This document shows positions 9,036-16,810 of a stretch of 64,000 nt of DNA, one piece after another. Source of the DNA: an uncultured Lachnospiraceae bacterium (GTDB taxonomy: Bacteria; Bacillota; Clostridia; Lachnospirales; Lachnospiraceae); assembly GCA_902783375.1 (NCBI GenBank), contig CACZQN010000049.1:39620-103619 (forward strand). Direction: 5' to 3'. Under the pieces are notes generated by a model. The model did no database searches, was not told the origin of the DNA, and worked only from the letters and a program-made list of their open reading frames with translations. The first letter of the stretch is position 1. Each line of letters starts with the position of its first letter. The translations under genes and the position numbers were made by a program.

Positions 9036-9724
9036 GCTTGAAAGAAGTACCCGACCCCCCAACGAGTGTGAATGTATCTCGGCTCACTTGGCTTCTCTTC
9101 GATCTTCTCACGAAGTCTCCGGATGTGGACGTCCACGGTCCGGTCATCCCCCGGATAATCCGGTCCCCAGACCATCTCCAGAAGTTTCTCCCTGCTGAAG
9201 ACCTTGTTCTGGTTCTTGACCAGAAGTTCCAGCACATCAAATTCTCTGGCAGTCAGATTCACTTCCTGCCCCTTGATATAGACTCTTCTGCCCGGCGAAT
9301 CGATCCGCAGGTCTCCATACACCGTATCCTCCTCATGGACAGGTGCCTTCATGGAACTCTTTTCATTTCTCCGGATAATCGCCTTGATTCTCGCCTTCAC
9401 CTCAAGAATGTTGAACGGCTTTGTGATGTAGTCATCCGCACCATACTCAAGGCCGAGGATTTTGTCCATATCCTCACCCTTAGCAGTCAGCATGACAACC
9501 GGCACATCCGAGAATTCCCGGATCTGCTGGCAGACCGTAAAACCATCCATCTTCGGAAGCATGACATCCAGCAGGATGATATCATACTCCTGTTCTCTTG
9601 CTTTCTGGAGTGCTTCCTCTCCATCATAAGCTGTATCGACTTCCATACCGTCCTGTTCCAGACTGAACCGGATTCCCTTGACGATAAGGGGTTCATCATC
9701 CACTACCAAAACTCTCTTAGCCAT
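9032..9724 (-). CDS. OmpR/PhoB-family response regulator
   Basis: 230 aa: receiver domain (1-120) with acidic pocket DDE at 9-11, phospho-acceptor Asp53 (IILLDVMLP), Thr80 and Lys102 (ITKPF), then a winged-helix DNA-binding domain (about 130-230) with 'LTAREFDVLELLVKN' and 'DDRTVDVHIRRLREKI'. It acts as a transcription factor with the kinase encoded just downstream. It starts 34 bases after comEA, so is probably in the same transcript. The C-terminal 'HTRWGVGYFF' resembles MtrA/WalR-type regulators. Targets are not deducible here; no obvious direct-repeat operator was identified upstream of comEA. Confidence 0.94.
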   Translation of the reverse strand: MAKRVLVVDDEPLIVKGIRFSLEQDGMEVDTAYDGEEALQKAREQEYDIILLDVMLPKMDGFTVCQQIREFSDVPVVMLTAKGEDMDKILGLEYGADDYITKPFNILEVKARIKAIIRRNEKSSMKAPVHEEDTVYGDLRIDSPGRRVYIKGQEVNLTAREFDVLELLVKNQNKVFSREKLLEMVWGPDYPGDDRTVDVHIRRLREKIEEKPSEPRYIHTRWGVGYFFQA

Positions 9725-9758
9725 GTTTCCTCACAATCCCACACAAAACAACGGTTTA

Positions 9759-10409
9759 TCATGATCCGACGAAGACCCTGTCACGGATCCTCTCGTATAG
9801 ACCTTCTTTAATCCCCGGCACCTTCATGACGTCTTCTGCAGTCTGAAAAGCGCCGTTCTTCTCCCTGTACGACAGAATGGCCTTCGCCTTCATCTCACCG
9901 ATCCCCGGAAGGCGCATCAGTTCTTCAAGACCGGCTGTATTCAGGTCGATCCGGTCCTCTTTTTCTCCGGAGGCGAGGTACGGATCCCCTCCCGCGGCCG
10001 GACTGCTCTCGCCCTGAAAAGGAACATAGATTCTTGTTCCATCCTTCAGGAAAGCTGCCTGGTTCAGGGCTGCACCATCTGCATCCTCCGTCAGTCCTCC
10101 GGCACGGTTGATGGCATCCACCACCCGCATTCCTTCCTGCAGGACATAGACGCCCTCTTCCCGGACTGCCCCGCAGACATGGACGGTCACTTCGGGCGCA
10201 GCCTGCACCGCCTCTTCTTCTGGCACATCCGACACCGCATCCAGCGGCAGGAAGGCACTCTCCCCTGCGGACGGTTCTTCTGCCATCTCCACATCCGTGG
10301 AGGGAAATACCTGCTCTTCCCGTCTGGCAGACCGCCTCTCCAGGACAAACATCAGGCCGAAACAAAGGATCAACAGCAACACCGCGATCTTTCGCATGCT
10401 GCTTTTCAT
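9759..10409 (-). CDS. comEA: Competence protein ComEA (SLBB plus helix-hairpin-helix)
   Basis: 216 aa from the ATG at 10409 (GGAG seven bases upstream). Residues 6-24 form a membrane anchor; a Glu/Pro-rich linker follows; residues about 73-130 are an SLBB-type domain (VTVHVCGAVREEGVYVL); residues 152-212 hold two helix-hairpin-helix motifs (IDLNTAGLEELMRLPGIGE and the 'KVPGIKEG' repeat) that bind double-stranded DNA. In known systems ComEA is the surface DNA receptor that feeds ComEC. Here comEC is four genes downstream rather than adjacent, because a regulator, kinase and lipoprotein lie between. Confidence 0.93.
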   Translation of the reverse strand: MKSSMRKIAVLLLILCFGLMFVLERRSARREEQVFPSTDVEMAEEPSAGESAFLPLDAVSDVPEEEAVQAAPEVTVHVCGAVREEGVYVLQEGMRVVDAINRAGGLTEDADGAALNQAAFLKDGTRIYVPFQGESSPAAGGDPYLASGEKEDRIDLNTAGLEELMRLPGIGEMKAKAILSYREKNGAFQTAEDVMKVPGIKEGLYERIRDRVFVGS

Positions 10410-10490
10410 CCGATGTCTCCTTTTTCGTACACAAAAAGAAAGGACCCCGATCAATCCCTTCTCCAATCAGCACCAAATGTATCTGTCATT

Positions 10491-10518
10491 ATTTTAGCAG
10501 AACTGTTGAAATTTACAA
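10491..10518 (-). promoter_or_regulatory. Possible promoter for the comEA-folC unit
   Basis: Minus strand TTGTAA (10518-10513), 16-base spacer, TAAAAT (10496-10491), about 80 bases upstream of the comEA ATG. It is a moderate match only. Confidence 0.4.
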
Positions 10519-10549
10519 GGGTATTTTTGCGTTTCTCCGGAACAAATCA

Positions 10550-10575
10550 GGGACCGGCAATCTCATGCCGATCCC
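10550..10575. terminator. Imperfect hairpin, possible terminator of the MoxR operon
   Basis: GGGA.CGGCA (10550-10559) pairs with TGCCG.TCCC (10566-10575) around a 6-base loop. Read on the minus strand it is followed by TGATTTGTT, on the plus strand by TGCATCTTTTCT. The U-tracts are weak, so strand and function are uncertain; its place downstream of the MoxR operon suggests termination there. Confidence 0.4.
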
Positions 10576-10593
10576 TGCATCTTTTCTGAATCT

Positions 10594-10774
10594 ATTGTAA
10601 CTGTTCAGGACCGACAAGAATTCGATAGAAAAGCGGCTGAAAGCGTGCTTTCATAGTCGCTTTTCTATCAAATTCTTACCGGCCTGATGGCCGACGCTTA
10701 TAGACAGGAGTTGCGAAGCAACGATTAGCAGCGTAGCTGCGGTCTATAAGATGTCGGCCCTGAACAGTTACAAT
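10594..10774. repeat. 181-base nested palindromic element (MITE-like or structured RNA)
   Basis: The termini form a 21-bp inverted repeat with one mismatch: ATTGTAACTGTTCAGG (10594-10609) with its complement at 10759-10774, continued by CCGAC (10611-10615) / GTCGG (10753-10757). Inside are three arms: a 20-bp stem with one mismatch (10616-10635 / 10658-10677) capped by GAAAGC-gt-GCTTTC; a short CGGCC-TGAT-GGCCG hairpin (10680-10693); and CTTATAGAC (10697-10705) / GTCTATAAG (10742-10750) enclosing two mini-hairpins GTTGC-gaa-GCAAC and GCAGC-gta-GCTGC. There is no reading frame of note. Together with two flanking sites it fills the 381-base gap between comEA and the MoxR gene. It resembles a dispersed palindromic repeat, but no second copy was noticed in this window. 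Confidence 0.85.
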
Positions 10775-10789
10775 CTTTTTACGATCTTC

Positions 10790-12298
10790 TTATTCACCAA
10801 GACGACGGAGCAGATCGCTACGCACCGCGCCGGTATCCATCCACCGGCTGCATTCGTCATAGGCCTGGTTTCCATGCTGCCGCAGGAAATCCATACTGTA
10901 ATAGGAGGTGGACAGTTCGCTCAGGAAATACACCAGTTCCGATCCTCTGAGGTTATCTTCTTTCTCCGACACCTTCCGCAAGAACAGCAGTGCATCGGTC
11001 AGTGCCTGATCCGCCGCTGTCTCTGTCTGATCGATTCTGTCCTTTTCTTCCTGGAAGAACTGACGGAGAACCTCCATCACTTCGTCGTAAGAGTGGCAGC
11101 CCTGTGCACGTTTCCGGATCTCCCGGAAGGCGCCGAGAAGGCGGTCCCCTGCTTCCCCTTCGAGCACCGTCATCAGTCTGGCCGTCCGCTTTTTCAGGAT
11201 CTCATTTTCCTCCTTCTCGAGGAGCGCCGAAAGATTCCCGTAAGCGTCTTCCAACTGCCGATCCGCATCCCGGTACGCCCTGAGAATCCCGAACAGCCGC
11301 TTCAAATACAGATTCTCTGCACTGATGCCCTCAAACCGGTACTGGAGTCTGGAAAGCATCATGGAGACGACGCTGATCCGTTCATCAAAAGAAGCATCAG
11401 CCAGTCTGGCGACATCCGCATCCTGCGCAGATCCGGCCAGAATATCATCGATGCGGTAGCTGTCTTCATACTTCCGGTACAGTTCCAGGTAATTCGCAAA
11501 CCGGACCGCGATCTCCCTGCACTGCAGATATTCCTGGATGACCTGGACACTGACGGAGAACTGGTTGCGCTCATACGCCGTGAGGAGGGCGGAAAGATCC
11601 TCCCAGCCTCTCGCGGTGACGAATTCTCTCCCTTCCGCCCCGAAATCCATGTGATAGAAATCTTCCCGCCGGATCTCGAGATAAGAAAGCACCGATGGGT
11701 GAATGGACCGCTCATAGGCATATTCCCGGAAAACATCCACGTCCGGCTCCACATCGATTCTGCGGATCCGGTCAAGCGTTGCGACATCGAACTCCCGCAC
11801 GGACTGATTGTATTCCGGCGGATTCCCCGCCGTCACGATGATGAAGCCTTCCGGAACCGGATAATTGCCAAAGCGTTTCTCCTGCAGGAACTGGAGCATC
11901 ATCGGTGCCAGTGTTTCGGATACGCAGTTGATCTCATCCAGAAACAGAATCCCCTCCCGGAGGCCGGTCTTCTCCATGGTATCATAGATACTGGCGATGA
12001 TCTCACTCATCGTATATTCTGTCGTCTCATACTGTTTCCCGCCGTAGGATTTCTCCTGGATAAACGGCAGGCCGATCGCACTCTGTCTGGTATGATGCGT
12101 GATCGTATAGGAAACCAGCGCCACGCCTTCTTCTGCGGCAATCTGTTCCATGATTGCCGTCTTCCCGATACCCGGTGCCCCGAGGATAAACAGCGGTCTC
12201 TGCCGGACCTGCGGGATCCGGTAGCGCCCCATCTCATCCTTCTCGAGGTACGTTTTCAGGGTTTTCCGTACTTCTTCCTTGACTTCTTTAATGTTCAT
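10790..12298 (-). CDS. MoxR-type AAA+ ATPase
   Basis: 502 aa. The N-terminal AAA+ module has Walker A GAPGIGKT (40-47), Walker B 'GILFLDEIN' (D121 E122), sensor-1 'VTAGNPPEY' and an arginine in 'LDRIRRIDVEP'. This is the MoxR layout, proteins that act as chaperone-like remodelers together with a von Willebrand A partner. The C-terminal 270 residues are a long helical region with no motif that I recognise. The start codon overlaps the stop of the vWA gene by 4 bases, and it is the last gene of the six-gene unit 16595-10790. The client is unknown. Confidence 0.88.
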   Translation of the reverse strand: MNIKEVKEEVRKTLKTYLEKDEMGRYRIPQVRQRPLFILGAPGIGKTAIMEQIAAEEGVALVSYTITHHTRQSAIGLPFIQEKSYGGKQYETTEYTMSEIIASIYDTMEKTGLREGILFLDEINCVSETLAPMMLQFLQEKRFGNYPVPEGFIIVTAGNPPEYNQSVREFDVATLDRIRRIDVEPDVDVFREYAYERSIHPSVLSYLEIRREDFYHMDFGAEGREFVTARGWEDLSALLTAYERNQFSVSVQVIQEYLQCREIAVRFANYLELYRKYEDSYRIDDILAGSAQDADVARLADASFDERISVVSMMLSRLQYRFEGISAENLYLKRLFGILRAYRDADRQLEDAYGNLSALLEKEENEILKKRTARLMTVLEGEAGDRLLGAFREIRKRAQGCHSYDEVMEVLRQFFQEEKDRIDQTETAADQALTDALLFLRKVSEKEDNLRGSELVYFLSELSTSYYSMDFLRQHGNQAYDECSRWMDTGAVRSDLLRRLGE

Positions 12299-13623
12299 AT
12301 ATTCGATTCTCCGATTTCCGTATGGATCGCCCAGGATGGAAAGATGCCGGAGCGCCAGGGCGCATTGCCGGCTGCTTCCGTTCCCTCCGGAAAGGCAAAG
12401 GCCGTCGGATACGCCGGCTTCTCCTGTGGATAGATGCCGTATCCGTCCGTGAAATAAATCAGTCCCTCGAGCTTTGCGATCTGGCCGGTGGCCTGCATCT
12501 GCCGAAGCAGGTCAAAAACAGGTCTGAAATCCGTCCCGCCCCTTCCTGCAATCCGGAAAGCCTGAAGATAGGCCTGCAGTTCTTCCGGATTCCGGATCAC
12601 CCGGATGTCCTGGATCTGGTTGTCACACTGGATCAGGATGCAGGTGGTATTCTTTGCAAAATACTCCGTCCGCCCGTCTTCTCCCGGCAGGAAGAAGTCC
12701 ATCGTCTGCTGCAGGAACTGCAGAATCTGTTCCTTGCTGCAGGATCCGGATGTGTCAAATGCGATGGCAAAACTCCGGATCTTCATCTGTTCTTTGTATT
12801 CTGGTTCTTCGATCAGCGGCATATTGCCATAGAGTGTCAGCCCATAGGTATAATATCCGTAATCAAAAGCGTCGAGATCCAGGCGCATCTGCTCCCTGGG
12901 TCTCGCAAAGCGTCTCAGAAAGGTCCGGTAGGAATGTCTGCGGCCGTTCTCAAAGAAGACAGCCTGAAAAAGCCTTGTCTTCTCGATCCCGATGGTCCGC
13001 CCGTACGTTTCGGCGTCGGACTGGACTTTCTCGCGGATCTCCTCCCAAAGCTTCTGTTCCTCCTGCTCCCGCCGTCTCCGCTCGCCGGAAGGCTCTTCCG
13101 GATTCTCCTGCGGCCAGAAGCTGTGATCATCCACATGGAACAGTTCCTCAAGCCGTGCAATTCTTGTGTCCGGGAGGCGACCGAGATACTGGTAGACGCC
13201 CTGCACGGAGATGATCTGCAGCTGTTCCAGCAGTTCCTTCTCGAACCGCTCCTTCTCCTCCGGGATCATGATCATCGTCACCGGGAGTTCGATCCCATCG
13301 ATCAGACATTCACAGGTGATGTCAGCCGCCAGCTGCCAGCGGGCCGGCTCATGGTCCTTCTGCAGATGCAGATGGGAAAACAGCAGGTGCAGCAGGCTGT
13401 GCAGAATCGCGCGGTTCAGCAGCACCGGATTTTCCTTGTACCGTTCCCGCAGCAGGATCGGAAGATAGATCAGTTTCTTCCCGTCCGTGCCGATCCAGTT
13501 GATCCGCAGGTCTTCTTCCGCCTGCATGGCGTCAAGCGCCGGATAGAGATAGCGCATCGCCAGATACAGTTCGGTCTTTCCTGCGTCGAGCATGTCTCTT
13601 GCCAGATTATCGATCTCTCTCAT
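12295..13623 (-). CDS. vWA-like protein with degenerate metallopeptidase-like N-terminus (DUF2201 type)
   Basis: 442 aa. The N-terminal part (about 20-130) resembles the putative metallopeptidase domain of DUF2201/VWA-like proteins but has His75-Ser-Leu-Leu-His79 where active zincins have HExxH, so the catalytic glutamate is missing. A charged coiled linker (175-205) follows. The C-terminal domain (about 280-430) is vWA-like with a MIDAS motif Asp290-Thr-Ser-Gly-Ser294 and 'GRGGTDFRPVF' as a second metal loop. MoxR and vWA proteins commonly work as pairs, and here they overlap by 4 bases. It begins 3 bases after the LRR gene. Cytoplasmic, since no signal peptide is seen. Confidence 0.85.
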   Translation of the reverse strand: MREIDNLARDMLDAGKTELYLAMRYLYPALDAMQAEEDLRINWIGTDGKKLIYLPILLRERYKENPVLLNRAILHSLLHLLFSHLHLQKDHEPARWQLAADITCECLIDGIELPVTMIMIPEEKERFEKELLEQLQIISVQGVYQYLGRLPDTRIARLEELFHVDDHSFWPQENPEEPSGERRRREQEEQKLWEEIREKVQSDAETYGRTIGIEKTRLFQAVFFENGRRHSYRTFLRRFARPREQMRLDLDAFDYGYYTYGLTLYGNMPLIEEPEYKEQMKIRSFAIAFDTSGSCSKEQILQFLQQTMDFFLPGEDGRTEYFAKNTTCILIQCDNQIQDIRVIRNPEELQAYLQAFRIAGRGGTDFRPVFDLLRQMQATGQIAKLEGLIYFTDGYGIYPQEKPAYPTAFAFPEGTEAAGNAPWRSGIFPSWAIHTEIGESNI

Positions 13624-13626
13624 CCC

Positions 13627-14478
13627 TCACAGAATCATCTCCTCAGTCTCATATTGTCTCCGGAACAGAAGCAGTTCCCGGACACCCTCGGCGAATCCGA
13701 TCGGATAGGCTTCATCGAGTGCCTCATCCACATCCTCTGTCGAACCATAGATTCCAAACGACAGCCACTCCCGAAGACGGTCTGCGTCCTGTCTCTTCAT
13801 CAGTTCCCGAAGGATCGTCTTCCGCCGTTCCTTCAGATAGGACCGGTACCGTTCCGCCGCCTCTGCTCCGAGCTGCGCCGGATACAGCAGTCGGTACCAG
13901 GCAATCTGGATGCCCTCCGTCTCCTGCATCACGAACGCCATATCGTGGAAGATCCGGTCATACATACCGTAATCGACACCGTCGGTGCCGATGCACTCCC
14001 GGTAGGTCACCCCTGCTCCGTGCGTAATCTGATTGATGATCCGGGCTTCGTTGTTCTCCTCGTATTCGTAGAGGTACTCCGGGATAAAGAGGCCGTTTCC
14101 GCCAAGATCCAGCAGAAATGCCCCGTCCAGGCTTTTCAGGATATCCCGGATCCCCCGCAGGGTAAGCGAGGTTCTACTTCCGTAGTATACCAAAATCCGA
14201 TGCAGTGCCTGACAGTTCCGGAAGGCACCGTCTCCTGCAGACTCTACTTCCGGCCCCATCGTCACCGATTCAAGCATTCTGCAGTTGTAGAATGCGTTAT
14301 GGCCGATGTTTTTCAGATGTTCCGGAAGGATCACTTCCTTGAGTTCCCGGTGCTCCCTGAACGCATACGGCGCAATCTCCGTCACCGCATCCATCTCCCG
14401 CATGCAGGATAAATCCAGCCGCATGGCATCGCCGGTATACTGTTTCAGAACACAGCCGTCCAGAATCAGATCCTTCAT
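13627..14478 (-). CDS. Cytoplasmic protein with N-terminal BspA-type leucine-rich repeats
   Basis: 283 aa. Residues about 20-95 contain two to three LRR_5 (BspA) repeats, for example 'ITEIAPYAFREHRELKEVIL'-like spacing and 'IGHNAFYNCRMLESVTMG'. The rest (100-283) is helical and acidic without a motif that I recognise. There is no signal peptide, unusual because BspA repeats are mostly found in secreted proteins. Its ATG overlaps the preceding gene stop (ATGA) and it ends 3 bases before the vWA gene. A role as an adaptor or scaffold in the operon's complex is only a guess. Confidence 0.75.
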   Translation of the reverse strand: MKDLILDGCVLKQYTGDAMRLDLSCMREMDAVTEIAPYAFREHRELKEVILPEHLKNIGHNAFYNCRMLESVTMGPEVESAGDGAFRNCQALHRILVYYGSRTSLTLRGIRDILKSLDGAFLLDLGGNGLFIPEYLYEYEENNEARIINQITHGAGVTYRECIGTDGVDYGMYDRIFHDMAFVMQETEGIQIAWYRLLYPAQLGAEAAERYRSYLKERRKTILRELMKRQDADRLREWLSFGIYGSTEDVDEALDEAYPIGFAEGVRELLLFRRQYETEEMIL

Positions 14479-15086
14479 AGCCGGTCCACTCCTTTCCGGA
14501 GGATCAACCGGCCGACCAGGATCCGGAACCGGTCATAGGCGGTCTCAAAGATGCCCCAGATCAGAAGCAGATACAGGCAGGCGAGGCCATAGGCCAGTGC
14601 TGCGCTGCCGGTCTTTAAGGACAGCAGGACGATTTCGCCGGCAAACAGCTGTCTGCCAAGCAGAACAACCGGAATCATCAGCAGGATGAACAACAGCAGA
14701 TGCAGACCCATGGCAGCGTATCGCTCCTTTGGGGTCGGTCCGCCTGCACCGATCTGTCTCGCCAGGGCGCGGTCCGCACTGACATGCTCCCGTTTTTTCC
14801 TGCTCCCGTCGAATGCTTCCCGGAGCAGCAGATACAGCTCCATCAGCCCGTAGGTCATGACATGCAGCTTTTCCGCCGCAAGGATAAATGCCAGCAGGAC
14901 AGATGCCACGAAGTACCAGACGGCGGAGCGCCGGCCGCAGATCATCTCAACCGCTCCGAGCAGAAAGGCGGCCAGCATCAGAAAGAAAAGCGTACCCACT
15001 CCGAGTACGCCTCCGATCCCGAGAAATATCATCGCCATGGCAAGACAGATCCCGGAAAATGCGATCTTCTTCGGCTTTATATGCAT
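14475..15086 (-). CDS. Membrane protein of unknown function
   Basis: 203 aa from the ATG at 15086, which has AGGAG ten bases upstream; another ATG at 15110 is in frame but lies before that ribosome site. Four or more hydrophobic segments: about 8-40 (one long or two short helices), 55-75, 125-150 and 160-185, with a basic cytoplasmic loop between (around [19 protein letters not shown]). No family recognised. It overlaps the J-domain gene by 10 bases and the LRR gene by 4, so belongs to the operon and may tether its products to the membrane. Confidence 0.75.
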   Translation of the reverse strand: MHIKPKKIAFSGICLAMAMIFLGIGGVLGVGTLFFLMLAAFLLGAVEMICGRRSAVWYFVASVLLAFILAAEKLHVMTYGLMELYLLLREAFDGSRKKREHVSADRALARQIGAGGPTPKERYAAMGLHLLLFILLMIPVVLLGRQLFAGEIVLLSLKTGSAALAYGLACLYLLLIWGIFETAYDRFRILVGRLILRKGVDRL

Positions 15087-15781
15087 CTGCAGATATCTCC
15101 TCCCATGCACTCACAGAGCGTGTCCACCAGCCAGAGATCACAGCAGAGATTCCCCATATCGTAATTTCTGTTGTTATTGTTGTTGACCATCTCATTGCGG
15201 CCGCCGAACCGGACCGAATTATAGCGGTTGTTTCTGCTCTGCAGCTGGCTGAGCAGATTCCGGTAGTCGGGATTTCCCGGTTCCATCTCGACTGCCTTCA
15301 GGGCATGATCATATCCGAGAGAAGCATTCCCAAGTCCGACATTGGCAATCGCGGAATAATAGTACCACTTTGCATTTCGGTTGGAGATTCCCTGCAGAAG
15401 ACCGACTGCTTCCCGGTAGCTGCGGGATGCAAGGCACTGATAGACGCGCGCCAGTTCCCCGCTGTTCGCCCCCTGCTGATAATCACTGGTGGTCTGCTCC
15501 CTGTAAGAGCCGTACGCCCCGCTCTGGCCCTGGTTCCCCCAGAAACCGGACTGGCCGTAGGAATAGGTGTTCCCGTAGCCGGACTGGGTACTGCGCTCTT
15601 TGATGATCTCTTCATAAGCCTCCTGAACCTGCTTGAACTTTTCTTCAGCAAGGTCAGCAAGCGGATTATCCACATAGGCATCCGGGTGATACTTTCTGGA
15701 CATCTCCCGGTACGCTTTCTTTACTTCTTCATCGCTCGCATTCCTGGCGATTCCCAGGATTTCATATGGACTTGACGCCAT
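15077..15781 (-). CDS. J-domain protein with Cys-rich C-terminus
   Basis: 234 aa from the second of two tandem ATGs (15781; GGAGG five bases upstream). Residues 3-70 form a J domain with the diagnostic His32-Pro-Asp34 motif, which stimulates Hsp70 (DnaK) ATPase. A Gly/Tyr/Gln/Ser-rich linker (75-115) and a TPR-like helical segment (120-185, '[20 protein letters not shown]') follow. There is no DnaJ zinc-finger region. After an Asn-rich tract the last 25 residues are Cys-rich (CC, CECMGG, CRC), suggesting metal binding or lipid modification. It overlaps DUF5685 upstream by 20 bases. Probably brings DnaK to the operon's other products. Confidence 0.88.
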   Translation of the reverse strand: MASSPYEILGIARNASDEEVKKAYREMSRKYHPDAYVDNPLADLAEEKFKQVQEAYEEIIKERSTQSGYGNTYSYGQSGFWGNQGQSGAYGSYREQTTSDYQQGANSGELARVYQCLASRSYREAVGLLQGISNRNAKWYYYSAIANVGLGNASLGYDHALKAVEMEPGNPDYRNLLSQLQSRNNRYNSVRFGGRNEMVNNNNNRNYDMGNLCCDLWLVDTLCECMGGDICRCI

Positions 15782-16595
15782 CATTTCCTCCCGTCTGATC
15801 AAAATGTTTCCAGATTCCCTGATATAAGATATTCCGAAAGATCTCCTGGTCCCTTACGATCGGCAGCCGCTCAAAGCAGGCCGCTGCTTCTGCCGCCGTC
15901 CGCATCAGCACATCCTGCATCTTCTCCCGGAAACAGATATCCATTCCGATGTTCTTCAGCGGATTGTACCGGCCATTCTTCAGATCTTCGGGATAGTCCT
16001 CATACGCATCCATCAGATAGACGAACTTTCCGAGATAAAATCCCAGGCCTCTCAGATCTTCCTCGAAGAGATCGTCATGAACGACAAACAGTTCTCCCAT
16101 CACCCGTCCGAACAGAGAACTCATATTCTCATAATCGGTCGAATTCTTCTTCTCTTCTCTACTGATAATCTGCAGCTGTTCCGTCATCGCATGCACCTGT
16201 CGCGGATACCTTCTGCTGATCTCCTGGAACGCTTCCTTCGTAAACTGTCTCTCCGCATATGCCGCGATCTTATGCTCATCCTGGATATCATCCTCTGCAT
16301 GCAGATAGAATAAGGCAAGATTCATATCCGCCGCATACTCCGTATAGCAGGAAGTCAGGACCGGTCTCTTACTGAGCGGATGCACCACGCAGCGCTTCTG
16401 CTCCGTCGTCACCTCCGGCTCGTAAAGATCGGTCAGCAGCATCGCCAGAAATGTCATATCATAGCTGACAGAAAGCCTTGCCGGCAGCGTGTACTTCTCT
16501 CCAAGCACATGACACAGACCACAGTAGAAAGCCCTGAACTCCACCAGCTCCCTCACCCGCAGATCCGGCTGGCTGACATTAATATATCCGAACAA
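15762..16595 (-). CDS. DUF5685 family protein, first gene of the J-domain/MoxR operon
   Basis: 277 aa from a TTG start at 16595 (GGGGG six bases upstream), giving the family-like N-terminus (M)[12 protein letters not shown]; a TTG at 16601 is the alternative. '[15 protein letters not shown]' supplies a CxxC pair, and the sequence is otherwise all-helical with several acidic pairs ([24 protein letters not shown]) reminiscent of metal-binding helical enzymes, though this is not proof of activity. Biochemical function is unknown. A TTGACA-N17-AGAATA promoter lies just upstream, so this gene heads the six-gene unit. Confidence 0.8.
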   Translation of the reverse strand: MFGYINVSQPDLRVRELVEFRAFYCGLCHVLGEKYTLPARLSVSYDMTFLAMLLTDLYEPEVTTEQKRCVVHPLSKRPVLTSCYTEYAADMNLALFYLHAEDDIQDEHKIAAYAERQFTKEAFQEISRRYPRQVHAMTEQLQIISREEKKNSTDYENMSSLFGRVMGELFVVHDDLFEEDLRGLGFYLGKFVYLMDAYEDYPEDLKNGRYNPLKNIGMDICFREKMQDVLMRTAAEAAACFERLPIVRDQEIFRNILYQGIWKHFDQTGGNDGVKSI

Positions 16596-16626
16596 AGCCA
16601 ACCCCCTTCCGATACAAACACAACTC

Positions 16627-16655
16627 TATTCTAAATCATCCCGGAAGAATGTCAA
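16627..16655 (-). promoter_or_regulatory. Predicted promoter of the DUF5685-to-MoxR operon
   Basis: Minus strand TTGACA (16655-16650), 17 bases, AGAATA (16632-16627), about 30 bases before the DUF5685 start. The -35 box is consensus; the -10 box is weaker. Confidence 0.55.
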
Positions 16656-16712
16656 TCAATCAAGTATAAAATCATTCTAAAAAACGAAGTCGGTCCGAAA
16701 GTCCAACCCCCA

Positions 16713-16748
16713 TAAAAAACCGCCTGCAGTTTTTTTCTGCAGGCGGTT
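16713..16748 (-). terminator. Rho-independent terminator of serS
   Basis: On the minus strand AACCGCCTGCAG (from 16747), A7 loop, CTGCAGGCGGTT and then a T tract (TTTTTTATG). It closes the lon-mecA-serS unit 50 bases after the serS stop. Confidence 0.9.
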
Positions 16749-16780
16749 CGACATTCAATTCGTGAAAACCGACCGGCGTT

Positions 16781-16810
16781 CGATCACGGCGTGTACGATC
16801 ACGGCGTGAT
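16781..16810. repeat. 15-bp tandem duplication at the serS 3' end
   Basis: CGATCACGGCGTGTA (16781-16795) is followed directly by a second copy (16796-16810, differing at the last base). The second copy spans the serS stop codon, so the first is a duplicate of the last codons in the 3' untranslated region. Confidence 0.8.

Noticed and set aside
10594..10774. CRISPR or attachment-site explanation for the palindromic element
   Set aside because: There are no spaced direct repeats, no cas genes, no integrase and no tRNA at the border.
10751..12433. A 560-codon plus-strand frame next to the palindromic element
   Set aside because: It is antisense to the MoxR gene; its start lies within the inverted repeat and there is no promoter or ribosome site.
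12322..14412. A 696-codon open frame on the plus strand
   Set aside because: It lies antisense across the vWA and LRR genes, has Arg/His/Pro-rich nonsense composition and no ribosome site; GC-rich coding DNA often leaves such antisense frames open.
10790..16595. Calling the MoxR/vWA operon a phage-defence system
   Set aside because: No nuclease, toxin, transmembrane effector or mobile context is present; the surroundings are housekeeping genes, so only an unknown-function call is justified.
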